NCBI GenBank assembly: GCA_934871445.1
Contig: CAKXBD010000056.1
Coordinates: forward strand, 662-12,301
Direction: 5' to 3'
DNA: 11,640 nt
From: an uncultured bacterium
GTDB lineage: Bacteria; Bacillota; Clostridia; Christensenellales; Borkfalkiaceae
Shown piece after piece: positions 1 to 7,115 of the stretch. Each line of letters starts with the position of its first letter. The first letter of the stretch is position 1. Below the pieces are notes generated by a model. It ran no database searches. It was not told the DNA's origin and saw only the letters and a program-made list of their open reading frames with translations. The translations under genes and the position numbers were made by a program.

Positions 1-1
1 C

Positions 2-1816
2 GCTTCGGCCGAAGGCACCTCCTATGTTTACGGCAACAACCGATTCAATGTAGAGGGCATCAACGTTAAGCAGGGCTATAATGGCTGGTATTATCTGTAC
101 GGTAATAAAAATACGTATTCGGAAATGGCGTTTAATTCGCCTACGGGCGTTTGGCAGGGCGGCGGAGCCGAAATGCAAGGGGAAGAGATGCGTCCGTCGG
201 CTTCGGCGTCCGCTGTACGCATGTTCAAGACGGAGCGAGAAGGAAATGCCGTCGTATACGGGAATTACAAATGTGCCGATTCGTCTTCGGCTTCGGCTCA
301 TGTCGCCGTATATGCAGGCGAAAAAATGCTCTACGAAGGAGATTTACAGGCGGGAGACACCGTCGGTAAGTATTTTGAATTGTCCGTTTCTCTGAATACG
401 GACGACGAATTATATTTCTGTGTAAACGGGGAAAACAGTTGTGTCTTATTCGATCCTGTCGTTACGTTTGAAGGGGCACAGAACGAATCGTTGTATCATC
501 TGACGGCGCAGGGGAAGCAATATGGCGATGTCTTTCCGTATTACGACGAGGAAGAACATAAACTGTATATGGGCTTTTTATGGTCTGACAATGCAGCTAT
601 TGAAAATAATTATCACGACGCGCTCGAAATTTCGGAGAATATGCTTACATTTACAGACGTTCCCGAAGCGAATAATTACGACGTATGGCAGCATTATAAA
701 GAAAAGTATCGCTTAAATTTTTTGTATGATGTCAATAGGTTTGTAGATAAAAGTATTTATTCCTTCGGCGTGCGCGATAATATGCTGTACTTCGACGAGG
801 AAAATCAGCGGTATCTCATGATTGCGGGCTGTTATTACCAATTCGACGGCGCAGCTCAGACTTCCGACCTCGTAATCTATGCCTCCGACGACCCTCTCGC
901 GTTGAGCTGGACTCGCCCGGGCAACGTAGTGGAAGCGGGGTATTCGCGCAATCTTCCCGAATGTCCGTCTCTCATGAAAATCGGAAATCGGTGGTATGCC
1001 TTCGTTTCCGTCGCCTATAATACGACGCATCAGGTCGGCCCCTTGCAATATTGGACGGGAGATGAAGGCGTCGATTGTATGGACGTGGATTGGTCGAAAA
1101 AGGAGTTCGCCTTTCTCGACGGAGAGGACTTATGCGCCGCACGTCCCACGCAGGTGGGAGATAAGGTGTATATGTGGGGCTGGATTCCCTCTACGTATGA
1201 TACGATGCCTTGGGCTCCTTGGGCCGGATATCTCAATCTTCCGCGGGAGGTCGTACAGCGCGAGGACGGCTCTTTGGGCGGACGACTCGACCCGGGACTT
1301 TCCGCTCTTCTTAATTATGGCAACATTTATACTTTGGGGGAGGGAAATTATACTGTTGAGTCGGGGACTGCTTCCGATGAAAGCAGTATGTTGAAGATGA
1401 GCGGGAAAAATAATTATGTCCGTTTAGGCGGCGAGGAGTTTCATCGAACATATACGACTTTCCGTGCGGACATGAGCCAAAGCAATAAAATCTCCTATGT
1501 CATGCGGCAGGACGATAGAGAGTACCAGGTATGTATTGAACGTGAAAATGGTCAATTATATATGAAAGTGCTTTCTCCCGATGACCCGTCTCACAAAGTA
1601 AACAGTACGATTGCTCTTTCCTCCGACTCGGATATTTTCGACATAAAAATTGTCTGTGACGGTGAATTTATCGAATTTTTCGTCAATGACGATACGGCGC
1701 TCACCGCGCATACGGCAATGACGGGGACTTCGCACACGGCTTATTTGTATTCAGACGGAAAAGCGACATTTTCCGAGATAGAAATAAATAAACTCCGTCC
1801 ATATGGCGACAGCTGA
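2..1816 (+). CDS. Divergent GH32-type glycoside hydrolase, 5' end missing
   Basis: The frame is open from the left edge, so the true start and any signal peptide lie upstream; 604 residues are visible. Residues about 1-155 look like a jelly-roll, carbohydrate-binding-like domain (GYNGWYY near the start, FDPVV near its end). Residues about 160-450 resemble the GH32 five-bladed propeller of beta-fructosidases. The usual WMNDPNG is replaced by GDVFP (Asp at 527-529, candidate nucleophile), RDP by RDN (Asp at 776-778), and the acid/base motif is PECPSL (Glu at 959-961). Later WGW and LPRE stretches match GH32 landmarks. Residues about 470-600 resemble the GH32 C-terminal beta-sandwich, with a FFVND stretch. 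By family it would cleave fructosyl or related linkages, but the altered motifs and the short first-to-second Asp spacing (83 residues) leave the substrate open. Family assignment is from motif order; function is inference. Confidence 0.72.
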   Translation, partial: ASAEGTSYVYGNNRFNVEGINVKQGYNGWYYLYGNKNTYSEMAFNSPTGVWQGGGAEMQGEEMRPSASASAVRMFKTEREGNAVVYGNYKCADSSSASAHVAVYAGEKMLYEGDLQAGDTVGKYFELSVSLNTDDELYFCVNGENSCVLFDPVVTFEGAQNESLYHLTAQGKQYGDVFPYYDEEEHKLYMGFLWSDNAAIENNYHDALEISENMLTFTDVPEANNYDVWQHYKEKYRLNFLYDVNRFVDKSIYSFGVRDNMLYFDEENQRYLMIAGCYYQFDGAAQTSDLVIYASDDPLALSWTRPGNVVEAGYSRNLPECPSLMKIGNRWYAFVSVAYNTTHQVGPLQYWTGDEGVDCMDVDWSKKEFAFLDGEDLCAARPTQVGDKVYMWGWIPSTYDTMPWAPWAGYLNLPREVVQREDGSLGGRLDPGLSALLNYGNIYTLGEGNYTVESGTASDESSMLKMSGKNNYVRLGGEEFHRTYTTFRADMSQSNKISYVMRQDDREYQVCIERENGQLYMKVLSPDDPSHKVNSTIALSSDSDIFDIKIVCDGEFIEFFVNDDTALTAHTAMTGTSHTAYLYSDGKATFSEIEINKLRPYGDS

Positions 1817-1838
1817 TGGAAAATAACCTTTGCGGATT

Positions 1839-1882
1839 AAAAAGTCCTCAAAGCGGTAGAAGCTGCTTTGGGGACTTTTTTT
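1839..1882 (+). terminator. Rho-independent terminator of the GH32-like gene
   Basis: The arms at 1839-1854 and 1865-1880 are complementary over 16 positions with one G-U pair, enclose a 10-base loop, and end in a run of T to 1882. The hairpin begins 22 bases after the stop codon. The A-run on the 5' side could let it work on the other strand as well. Confidence 0.9.
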
Positions 1883-1904
1883 CTATGAATTTATAAAAAA
1901 GGTA

Positions 1905-1933
1905 TTTACTTTTGCTTTTGGGCGTGTTATAAT
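1905..1933 (+). promoter_or_regulatory. Sigma-A promoter of the WapI-like gene
   Basis: A -35 element TTTACT (1905-1910) and a perfect -10 TATAAT (1928-1933) are separated by exactly 17 bases. The implied start near 1940 gives a leader of about 90 bases, ending in the ribosome binding site AAGGTGAGG (2015-2023), 7 bases before the ATG at 2031. Confidence 0.75.
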
Positions 1934-2030
1934 AAAAGCATAAAAGAAATAGGGGCACCGATTGCGTTTCTTCAACACATACACTTTGGTGCGTTGTAAA
2001 CTGCAAATAGAGATAAGGTGAGGAAAGAAT

Positions 2031-2741
2031 ATGGCTACTTTGGAACAGGAAGGGACGAAATTTAGTTTTTCGGTTTTGCCTTTGCGGCTGTTTTCCGACG
2101 GCTATTGGGCAAGGACGGAAATTTCCGTAAAGAACGAATATATACTTTACGACAATATCAGCGAAAGTATTTCTCGGGAGGAATTGGAAAATTGGATATT
2201 TTCCATGTCCCGCCTGCTTGCCGGCGCTTATGGGAGTGAATATAAGGTCTCTTTTGAAAAGGCCGGAATGACCGTCGATTTACGGCAATATACGAACCCC
2301 GGTAAAGAATTTTCCCGCGAAGAGCGTCGAGCAAGCGACTGCACGATGGCCGTTCACCTTTTGATGCGTTCTTCTGACGGAATACAATTTTGGGGCGGAG
2401 TTTATTCTTTTTTGTTTCATAGAAAAGAAATAGAGGAATTTGTTTCGGTTTTGAAAAAAGAATTTGACGAGGCCTTTTCTAAGTGTGGCCGCGGTAAAGG
2501 TCGTTATCTATTTGTCGGGGTGAGTCCTAAGGGATATAAAGGGTGTAACTATTGGTATTTAGATAAAACGGGCACGGTTGCGGCCGGAGATTATGTATGG
2601 GTTCGCATGGGACGGCATAACACCGAACAGGTCGTTTATGTCGACAGTATTCGATATTATGACGAAGATGACGCACCGTATAATCCGAAGAGAGTCAAAC
2701 AGGTTTTGAGAAAGGCTACCGAAGAGGAAGCATGGAAATAA
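2031..2741 (+). CDS. WapI-like immunity-family protein with a second C-terminal domain
   Basis: This is a 236-residue soluble protein with no signal peptide or membrane segment. Residues about 5-150 resemble the WapI-type immunity-protein family seen in many Bacillota: an opening LPLRLFSDGYW, then an FSMSRLLAGAYG helix, a FEKAG strand and a GGVYSFLFHRKEIEEF segment. Residues about 155-236 form a separate small domain (YLFVGVSPKGYKG, GDYVWVRMGRHN, then APYNP and a basic tail) that recalls small beta-barrel domains such as the PriA N-terminal domain. The name WapI comes from an immunity protein against a contact-dependent toxin, but no toxin gene or secretion signal lies nearby, and many homologues are simply uncharacterised housekeeping-like genes. 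The gene has its own promoter and is followed after 11 bases by the darA promoter. Family recognition is from memory of motifs; the role is unknown. Confidence 0.65.
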   Translation: MATLEQEGTKFSFSVLPLRLFSDGYWARTEISVKNEYILYDNISESISREELENWIFSMSRLLAGAYGSEYKVSFEKAGMTVDLRQYTNPGKEFSREERRASDCTMAVHLLMRSSDGIQFWGGVYSFLFHRKEIEEFVSVLKKEFDEAFSKCGRGKGRYLFVGVSPKGYKGCNYWYLDKTGTVAAGDYVWVRMGRHNTEQVVYVDSIRYYDEDDAPYNPKRVKQVLRKATEEEAWK

Positions 2742-2752
2742 ATAATTTTCCG

Positions 2753-2781
2753 TTGACTTTGAATAACTTGTGTGCTATAAT
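2753..2781 (+). promoter_or_regulatory. Sigma-A promoter of darA
   Basis: TTGACT (2753-2758) and TATAAT (2776-2781) are separated by 17 bases, close to the ideal sigma-A promoter. The implied start near 2788 leaves a leader of only about 15 bases, almost all of it ribosome binding site (GGAGG at 2791-2795, 7 bases before the ATG). No room remains for a leader-based control element, so expression is probably constitutive. Confidence 0.85.
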
Positions 2782-2802
2782 AAATTCCCAGGAGGAACGC
2801 TT

Positions 2803-3132
2803 ATGAAAATGATAACGGCGATTGTCAATAAAAAGGATGCTGGCTCCGTATGCGATGCACTTATGCAGGAAGGGTTCTTTTTTACTAAGATGGCTACTAC
2901 GGGCGGATTTCTGAAAGCGGGTAATACGACTTTGTTGATTGGAACGGAAGACGATAAAGTAAAGACCGCGATAGAAATTATCAGGAAGAACTGTGCACAG
3001 AGAATGCAGGTCGTTCCGACAATGCCTTCGGGCGGCGGCGGGTATCCTGCTTTCAATTATTTCCCCACCGAGGTTTTAGTCGGCGGTGCGACAATTTTTG
3101 TGACAGATGTCGAGTATTACGAAAAAATGTGA
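2803..3132 (+). CDS. darA: Cyclic-di-AMP receptor DarA/PstA
   Basis: This is a 109-residue PII-like cytosolic protein of the DarA/PstA family (DUF970), a trimeric receptor that binds the second messenger cyclic-di-AMP at subunit interfaces. Visible family marks are the opening beta strand MKMITAIVNKKD, the loop TTGGFLKAGNTTLLIG (residues 32-47) and a Gly-rich GGGGYPAF stretch (about residues 85-92). Thr28, Phe36, Leu37, Asn41 and Gly47 fall at positions that, as I recall, contact the nucleotide in characterised homologues. The ATG at 2803 is chosen because GGAGG lies 7 bases upstream; an in-frame ATG at 2770 lies upstream of the predicted transcript start. The downstream target of DarA is not firmly known in any species. 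It has its own promoter and terminator, so it is a single-gene unit. Confidence 0.93.
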   Translation: MKMITAIVNKKDAGSVCDALMQEGFFFTKMATTGGFLKAGNTTLLIGTEDDKVKTAIEIIRKNCAQRMQVVPTMPSGGGGYPAFNYFPTEVLVGGATIFVTDVEYYEKM

Positions 3133-3159
3133 CAAAGATAAAAGAATATAATAGAAAAA

Positions 3160-3190
3160 TCTCACAATGGATATTGTGAGAATTTTATTT
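3160..3190 (+). terminator. Rho-independent terminator of darA
   Basis: The arms at 3160-3168 and 3173-3181 (core CTCACAAT / ATTGTGAG) are perfectly complementary around a GGAT tetraloop and are followed by a T-rich tract. It lies 27 bases after the darA stop codon. The stem is AU-rich but uninterrupted. Confidence 0.8.
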
Positions 3191-3203
3191 TTCAAATAAA
3201 ATT
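3181..3203 (+). repeat. A/T-only inverted repeat next to the darA terminator
   Basis: Two 10-base arms, AATTTTATTT (3181-3190) and AAATAAAATT (3194-3203), are perfect reverse complements around a TTC spacer. The left arm is also the T-rich tail of the darA terminator. It may be a second weak hairpin reinforcing termination or simply low-complexity sequence. Confidence 0.6.
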
Positions 3204-3219
3204 TTGAACGTTCAGATGT

Positions 3220-3248
3220 TTTACTTTTTATTGTGGATTGAGTATAAT
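3220..3248 (+). promoter_or_regulatory. Sigma-A promoter of the hydrolase-lacZ operon
   Basis: TTTACT (3220-3225) and TATAAT (3243-3248) are separated by 17 bases; the same two hexamers and spacing occur at 1905-1933. The implied start near 3255 leaves a leader of about 64 bases before the ATG at 3319, with AGAAGG (3306-3311) as ribosome binding site. No palindromic operator is visible around it. Confidence 0.75.
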
Positions 3249-3318
3249 AAAAATCAAAAGACAATAAAGAAGAAACGGAAATGCCCATGATAAAAAAATA
3301 AAAAAAGAAGGCACTTTT

Positions 3319-4146
3319 ATGAAAATTAAATTTTTGGGAACGGCGGCGTTTGAAGGAGTTCCTTCTCTGTTCTGTAACTGTCCGACCTGTCGTCGCGCTC
3401 GCGAAGCGGGAGGAAAAAATTTGCGCTCGCGGTTGCAGGCGCTTGTGAACGAGGATTTGCTCATCGATTTCCCGCCCGATACGGTTTGGCATTCCATACG
3501 CTTCGGATTGGATTGGCAGAAGATAAACAATTGCCTTATCACGCACAGCCATTCCGATCATTTGTATCCCGAGGACGTGGTTCAGGCGGAGCCCGGATAT
3601 TCCCGCGAACATCCACCTTTGCACTTTTATTCAGGAAAGGACGGATACGAAAAATTGAATCAATATATTTCCGCTCCGTCCATGCAAGGCAGGACGACGG
3701 TTGAACTCATAGAAGGAGGACGGCGCTTTCGGGCGGGAGAATATTCGGTTTTGGCTGTTCCCGCAAACCATGACCCGTCTTCTTCTCCGTTGTTCTTTTC
3801 CGTTGCCCGAGACGGAAAGCGTCTGTTATACGCGCACGATACGGGATTATTTTCCGAAGAAGCATGGGCATTATTGCAAGAAGAAAAACATTTTGACCTC
3901 GTATCGCTGGATTGTACGGGCGGTCTCGGCGACGGGAAAAACTATCGGAATAATCATATGTGCTTAGAAACCGTGTCGGAAACAATCGGACTTCTGCGTG
4001 AGAAGGGACTTATAGACGGAGCGACTAAAATTGTAATCAATCATTTTACGCATAACGCCCCAAACAGTACCTACGACGAAATTCTCCCCGAAGCGGAAAA
4101 AGCGGGCGTTATCGTCTCTTATGACGGATTGGAATTGGAGTTCTGA
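3319..4146 (+). CDS. PhnP-like metallo-beta-lactamase-fold hydrolase
   Basis: This is a 275-residue cytosolic hydrolase. The metal-binding motif HSHSDH (His76, His78, Asp80, His81), with His151, Asp174 (YAHDTG) and His242, supplies the expected two-metal active site. The CNCPTC motif (Cys19, Cys21, Cys24) plus His245 matches the extra structural zinc site of PhnP, including the spacing of the last two histidines (NHFTHN). PhnP cleaves 5-phosphoribosyl 1,2-cyclic phosphate in phosphonate breakdown, but no other phn gene is in view. The gene is first in an operon with a beta-galactosidase, starting 34 bases after its end, so the substrate may be another cyclic phosphodiester or a sugar lactone. 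The fold and metal sites are seen directly; PhnP likeness is strong; the substrate is unknown. Confidence 0.85.
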   Translation: MKIKFLGTAAFEGVPSLFCNCPTCRRAREAGGKNLRSRLQALVNEDLLIDFPPDTVWHSIRFGLDWQKINNCLITHSHSDHLYPEDVVQAEPGYSREHPPLHFYSGKDGYEKLNQYISAPSMQGRTTVELIEGGRRFRAGEYSVLAVPANHDPSSSPLFFSVARDGKRLLYAHDTGLFSEEAWALLQEEKHFDLVSLDCTGGLGDGKNYRNNHMCLETVSETIGLLREKGLIDGATKIVINHFTHNAPNSTYDEILPEAEKAGVIVSYDGLELEF

Positions 4147-4180
4147 ACTTTATAAATCTTGTAGAATACAGGTGGAATTT

Positions 4181-7036
4181 ATGATAAAAAATTTGAGCGA
4201 ACAAACTTCTTCTTTCGGTCTTTGTCCGCCGCGTTCGTATTATATCCCTTTCGGTCGCAGACAAAGGGAAGCGGAGCGGGAACAGAGCGGGCGCTTCGTT
4301 TCTCTGAACGGGGAATGGCGCTTTCGGGCCTATGAAAAGCTCTCAGATATCGACGACGATTTTTGCTTGCAGACATTGTCTGAAAAAATAAACGTGCCTT
4401 CTTGCGTACAGTATTACGGTTACGATCATTTTCAATATACGAACGTCCGTTATCCGTTTCCTTACGATCCGCCTCGCGTTCCCGTAAAGAACCCCGCGTA
4501 TCATTATAGCCGCGATTTTTCGCATGACGGCAAGGGTAAGCTGTATCTCGTCTTTGAGGGAGTAGATTCGTGTTTTTACGTATATGTCAACGGCCGCTTT
4601 GTCGGCTTTTCGCTGATTTCTCATAGGCTGAGCGAATTCGATGTCACCGATTTCGCCGTCGAGGGGAAAAACCGTCTGGACGTCGTCGTGCAGAAATGGT
4701 GCACGGGCAGTTATTTCGAAGATCAGGATAAATGGCGTTTTACGGGTATTTTCCGCGACGTCTACCTTCTTAAACGCGAAAAAGGGCATATCATAGATTA
4801 TAAAATCGAGACGTCTGTTTCGGACGGAAATGCTGAAATCGTCTTTTCTCACCTTTCAGGCGGCGCTGTGGAAGTTGTTTTCGGCGGGCGGAAACAGAAA
4901 GTCGAGGCCGGAGGACAAGCGTGTTTTAAGGTGGAAAAAGCCGAGCTTTGGAGTGCGGAAAATCCCGTCTTATACGATTTGGAAATTCTTTCCGAGGGAG
5001 AAAAAATTTTTGAAAAAGTCGGTATCCGGACCATAGAAATCCGCGACAGAAAGTATCTGTTTAACGGACAGCCCATAAAATTCCGCGGCGTCAATCGCCA
5101 CGATTTTCACTCCGAAAAGGGAGCGGCCGTTTCGCTCTCCGATATGGAAGAAGATTTGCGGCTCATGAAAATGCTGAATGTCAATGCGATTCGGACGTCG
5201 CACTATCCTTCCGCACCCGAATTTTATAAACTTTGCGACAAGTACGGCTTTTACGTGATTTCGGAATCGGACTTGGAAACGCACGGCACGACGTTGTTAG
5301 ACGCGGCGACGGCGGGCATGAGCGGTCCGCGCGCTTTCGCCTTGCTTTCCGATGATAGCGCATACGAAAAGGCTTATGTAGAACGTCAGATTGTCAATGT
5401 GGAGACGAATAAAAACCGTCCCTGCGTGGCGTTTTGGTCGATGGGAAACGAATCGGGCTGGGGCAGCAACTTCGTCGCGGCAAGCGCGGAAATCCGCCGT
5501 CGGGACTCCCGTCCCATTCATTACGAATCGAGCATTTATGTCGAACGTCCCGCCCGCGATGAAGAATATTATTCCGATTGCGTCGACATTCAGAGCCGCA
5601 TGTATCCTTCGGTGGAGTGGATGCGCGACGAATATCTGCCCGATGTACGGGAACGCCGTCCCCTCTTTTTGTGCGAATATGCCCACGCGATGGGGAACAG
5701 TCCGGGCGGGCTCAAAGAATATTGGGACCTTATGGAATCGAACGACAGCTTTATGGGCGGCTGTATCTGGGAGTGGGCAGACCACGGCGTTTCTTACCGT
5801 GGCGGCGCTTTCCGCTACGGGGGAGATTTCGGAGAACTCATTCACGACGGGAATTTCTGTATAGACGGAATCGTTACGCCCGACAGAAAGATAAAGAGCG
5901 GCACGCTGGAAATGAAAAAGGCATATCAGCCCCTTTCCTTTGCTCGGACGGAAAACGGAATTTCCGCTTTCAACAAAAATTACTTTTCCGCTTTGGCAGG
6001 GAAGCTCGTCATTTTATATAAAAATTACGGAAAAGAGGAGGGCAGGGAAGAACTGAATATCGCCGTCGGACCGCGCGAGGGAATAGAAATTCCCTGTCGT
6101 GACGCCCAGACTGTGCTTGTCAGATTTTTTGCGGGAGAGGGCGGCGGAGTCCCCGAAGGGACGGAACTCGCGTCCGAGGGCTTTTTCAAGGAGACCTTCG
6201 TTTCGCAAGAGGTGACGGGAGAGGCGGAAATTTTTAACGACGGCGGAGTTGTTTGCGTGCATACCGAAAATGCGGATTACCGCTTCAACGGCATAAGCGG
6301 AGAAATTTCGTCCGTGAAAGCGTATGGGAAGGACTTGGGCGGTATTCGGGTATGTACTTGGCGCGCTCCTACGGACAACGATTGGAGTGTAGATCGTTTT
6401 CTTCAAAATGCAGTAAATGAAGCGCGGGAAATTTCGTTTGAGGGCTCCTTCGTTACGGTGAAAGGAAATATCGTATACGGAGGAAGAACGCCGCTCGTCC
6501 GCTATACCCTGCGCTATATTTTCGGAAAAGAGGGCTTTGACGTGGAGGCGGAATATCTCGGTTCGGAATATTTCCGTTGCCTTCCCCGCTTCGGAATGGG
6601 GATGAAGCTCGGCAAAGAATTTGATGCGCTCTGTTATTGCGCCTATGGGCCGCAGGAAAGTTATTCGGATAAACATCTCGGAACCGTAAAAGATGTTTAC
6701 CGTTCCAAGGTCTCCGAGGAATACAGTCACCTTTATATCAAGCCGCAGGAATCGGGCAGTCACTTCGGGGCAGATTTTGCGGAAGTGTCCGACGGGAAAA
6801 TCATTGTCCGCGCGGAAGGAATGAACAGCTTTTCCGCGATTGGGTATTCGGCGGAAATTTTGACGCAAACAAAGCACGACGATGAGTTACCCGTTTCCGA
6901 CGCCGTCTATTTTAACGCGGATTTTACCATGAGCGGAATCGGTTCTAATTCCTGTGGGCCTGAGCTTCCTCTTTGCTATCGGGTGCCGAAGTGCGGAACG
7001 GGCAGAATTGCTTTCCGCTTTGGGTTGAAAGGATAA
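4181..7036 (+). CDS. lacZ: Beta-galactosidase, LacZ-type glycoside hydrolase family 2
   Basis: This 951-residue enzyme hydrolyses terminal beta-D-galactosides and has no signal peptide, so it is probably cytosolic. The domains run in LacZ order: N-terminal sugar-binding sandwich (about 45-200), immunoglobulin-like domain (about 200-285), TIM barrel (about 290-590), linker, and the beta-galactosidase small-chain domain (about 690-950). Catalytic residues are Glu424 (MGNESGWG, acid/base) and Glu499 (LCEYAHAMGNS, nucleophile). Galactose-contact motifs known from E. coli LacZ are kept: YTNVRYPF, EDQDKWR, GVNRHDFH (303-310), TSHYPS and GNFCIDG. The metal-ligand motif ETHG is also present. At the loop that carries Trp999 in E. 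coli, this protein has NSCGP with Cys925. The ATG at 4181 is chosen because AGGTGG (4170-4175) precedes it; an in-frame ATG at 4121 lies inside the upstream gene and lacks a binding site. It is the second gene of an operon. Confidence 0.95.
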   Translation: MIKNLSEQTSSFGLCPPRSYYIPFGRRQREAEREQSGRFVSLNGEWRFRAYEKLSDIDDDFCLQTLSEKINVPSCVQYYGYDHFQYTNVRYPFPYDPPRVPVKNPAYHYSRDFSHDGKGKLYLVFEGVDSCFYVYVNGRFVGFSLISHRLSEFDVTDFAVEGKNRLDVVVQKWCTGSYFEDQDKWRFTGIFRDVYLLKREKGHIIDYKIETSVSDGNAEIVFSHLSGGAVEVVFGGRKQKVEAGGQACFKVEKAELWSAENPVLYDLEILSEGEKIFEKVGIRTIEIRDRKYLFNGQPIKFRGVNRHDFHSEKGAAVSLSDMEEDLRLMKMLNVNAIRTSHYPSAPEFYKLCDKYGFYVISESDLETHGTTLLDAATAGMSGPRAFALLSDDSAYEKAYVERQIVNVETNKNRPCVAFWSMGNESGWGSNFVAASAEIRRRDSRPIHYESSIYVERPARDEEYYSDCVDIQSRMYPSVEWMRDEYLPDVRERRPLFLCEYAHAMGNSPGGLKEYWDLMESNDSFMGGCIWEWADHGVSYRGGAFRYGGDFGELIHDGNFCIDGIVTPDRKIKSGTLEMKKAYQPLSFARTENGISAFNKNYFSALAGKLVILYKNYGKEEGREELNIAVGPREGIEIPCRDAQTVLVRFFAGEGGGVPEGTELASEGFFKETFVSQEVTGEAEIFNDGGVVCVHTENADYRFNGISGEISSVKAYGKDLGGIRVCTWRAPTDNDWSVDRFLQNAVNEAREISFEGSFVTVKGNIVYGGRTPLVRYTLRYIFGKEGFDVEAEYLGSEYFRCLPRFGMGMKLGKEFDALCYCAYGPQESYSDKHLGTVKDVYRSKVSEEYSHLYIKPQESGSHFGADFAEVSDGKIIVRAEGMNSFSAIGYSAEILTQTKHDDELPVSDAVYFNADFTMSGIGSNSCGPELPLCYRVPKCGTGRIAFRFGLKG

Positions 7037-7069
7037 GTTTTTCGCTATGAATTTGTTTATCTTCAAAAG

Positions 7070-7112
7070 AATCGTCCCGCCGCTCTATAAACGAGCGGCG
7101 GGACGATTTTTT
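7070..7112. terminator. Bidirectional terminator between lacZ and the LacI-family gene
   Basis: A perfect 16-bp GC-rich stem (7070-7085 with 7093-7108) surrounds a 7-base loop and runs into six T residues on the plus strand. On the minus strand the stem is followed by a TTCTTTTG tract. It lies 33 bases after the lacZ stop and 3 bases beyond the minus-strand regulator stop, so it probably ends both convergent transcripts. Confidence 0.93.
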
Positions 7113-7115
7113 CAT

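Noticed and set aside
125..1816. ATG at 125 as the start of the GH32-like gene
   Set aside because: The frame is open all the way to the left edge and upstream codons give a domain-like sequence (GYNGWYY). There is no ribosome binding site before 125, so the gene begins outside the window.
4121..4180. Upstream in-frame ATG for lacZ
   Set aside because: It lies inside the hydrolase gene and has no ribosome binding site, whereas the ATG at 4181 has AGGTGG at a good distance.
6014..6877. Long minus-strand frame (287 codons) inside lacZ
   Set aside because: It is antisense to conserved LacZ sequence, has no recognisable family motif or ribosome binding site, and is explained by codon bias of the real gene.
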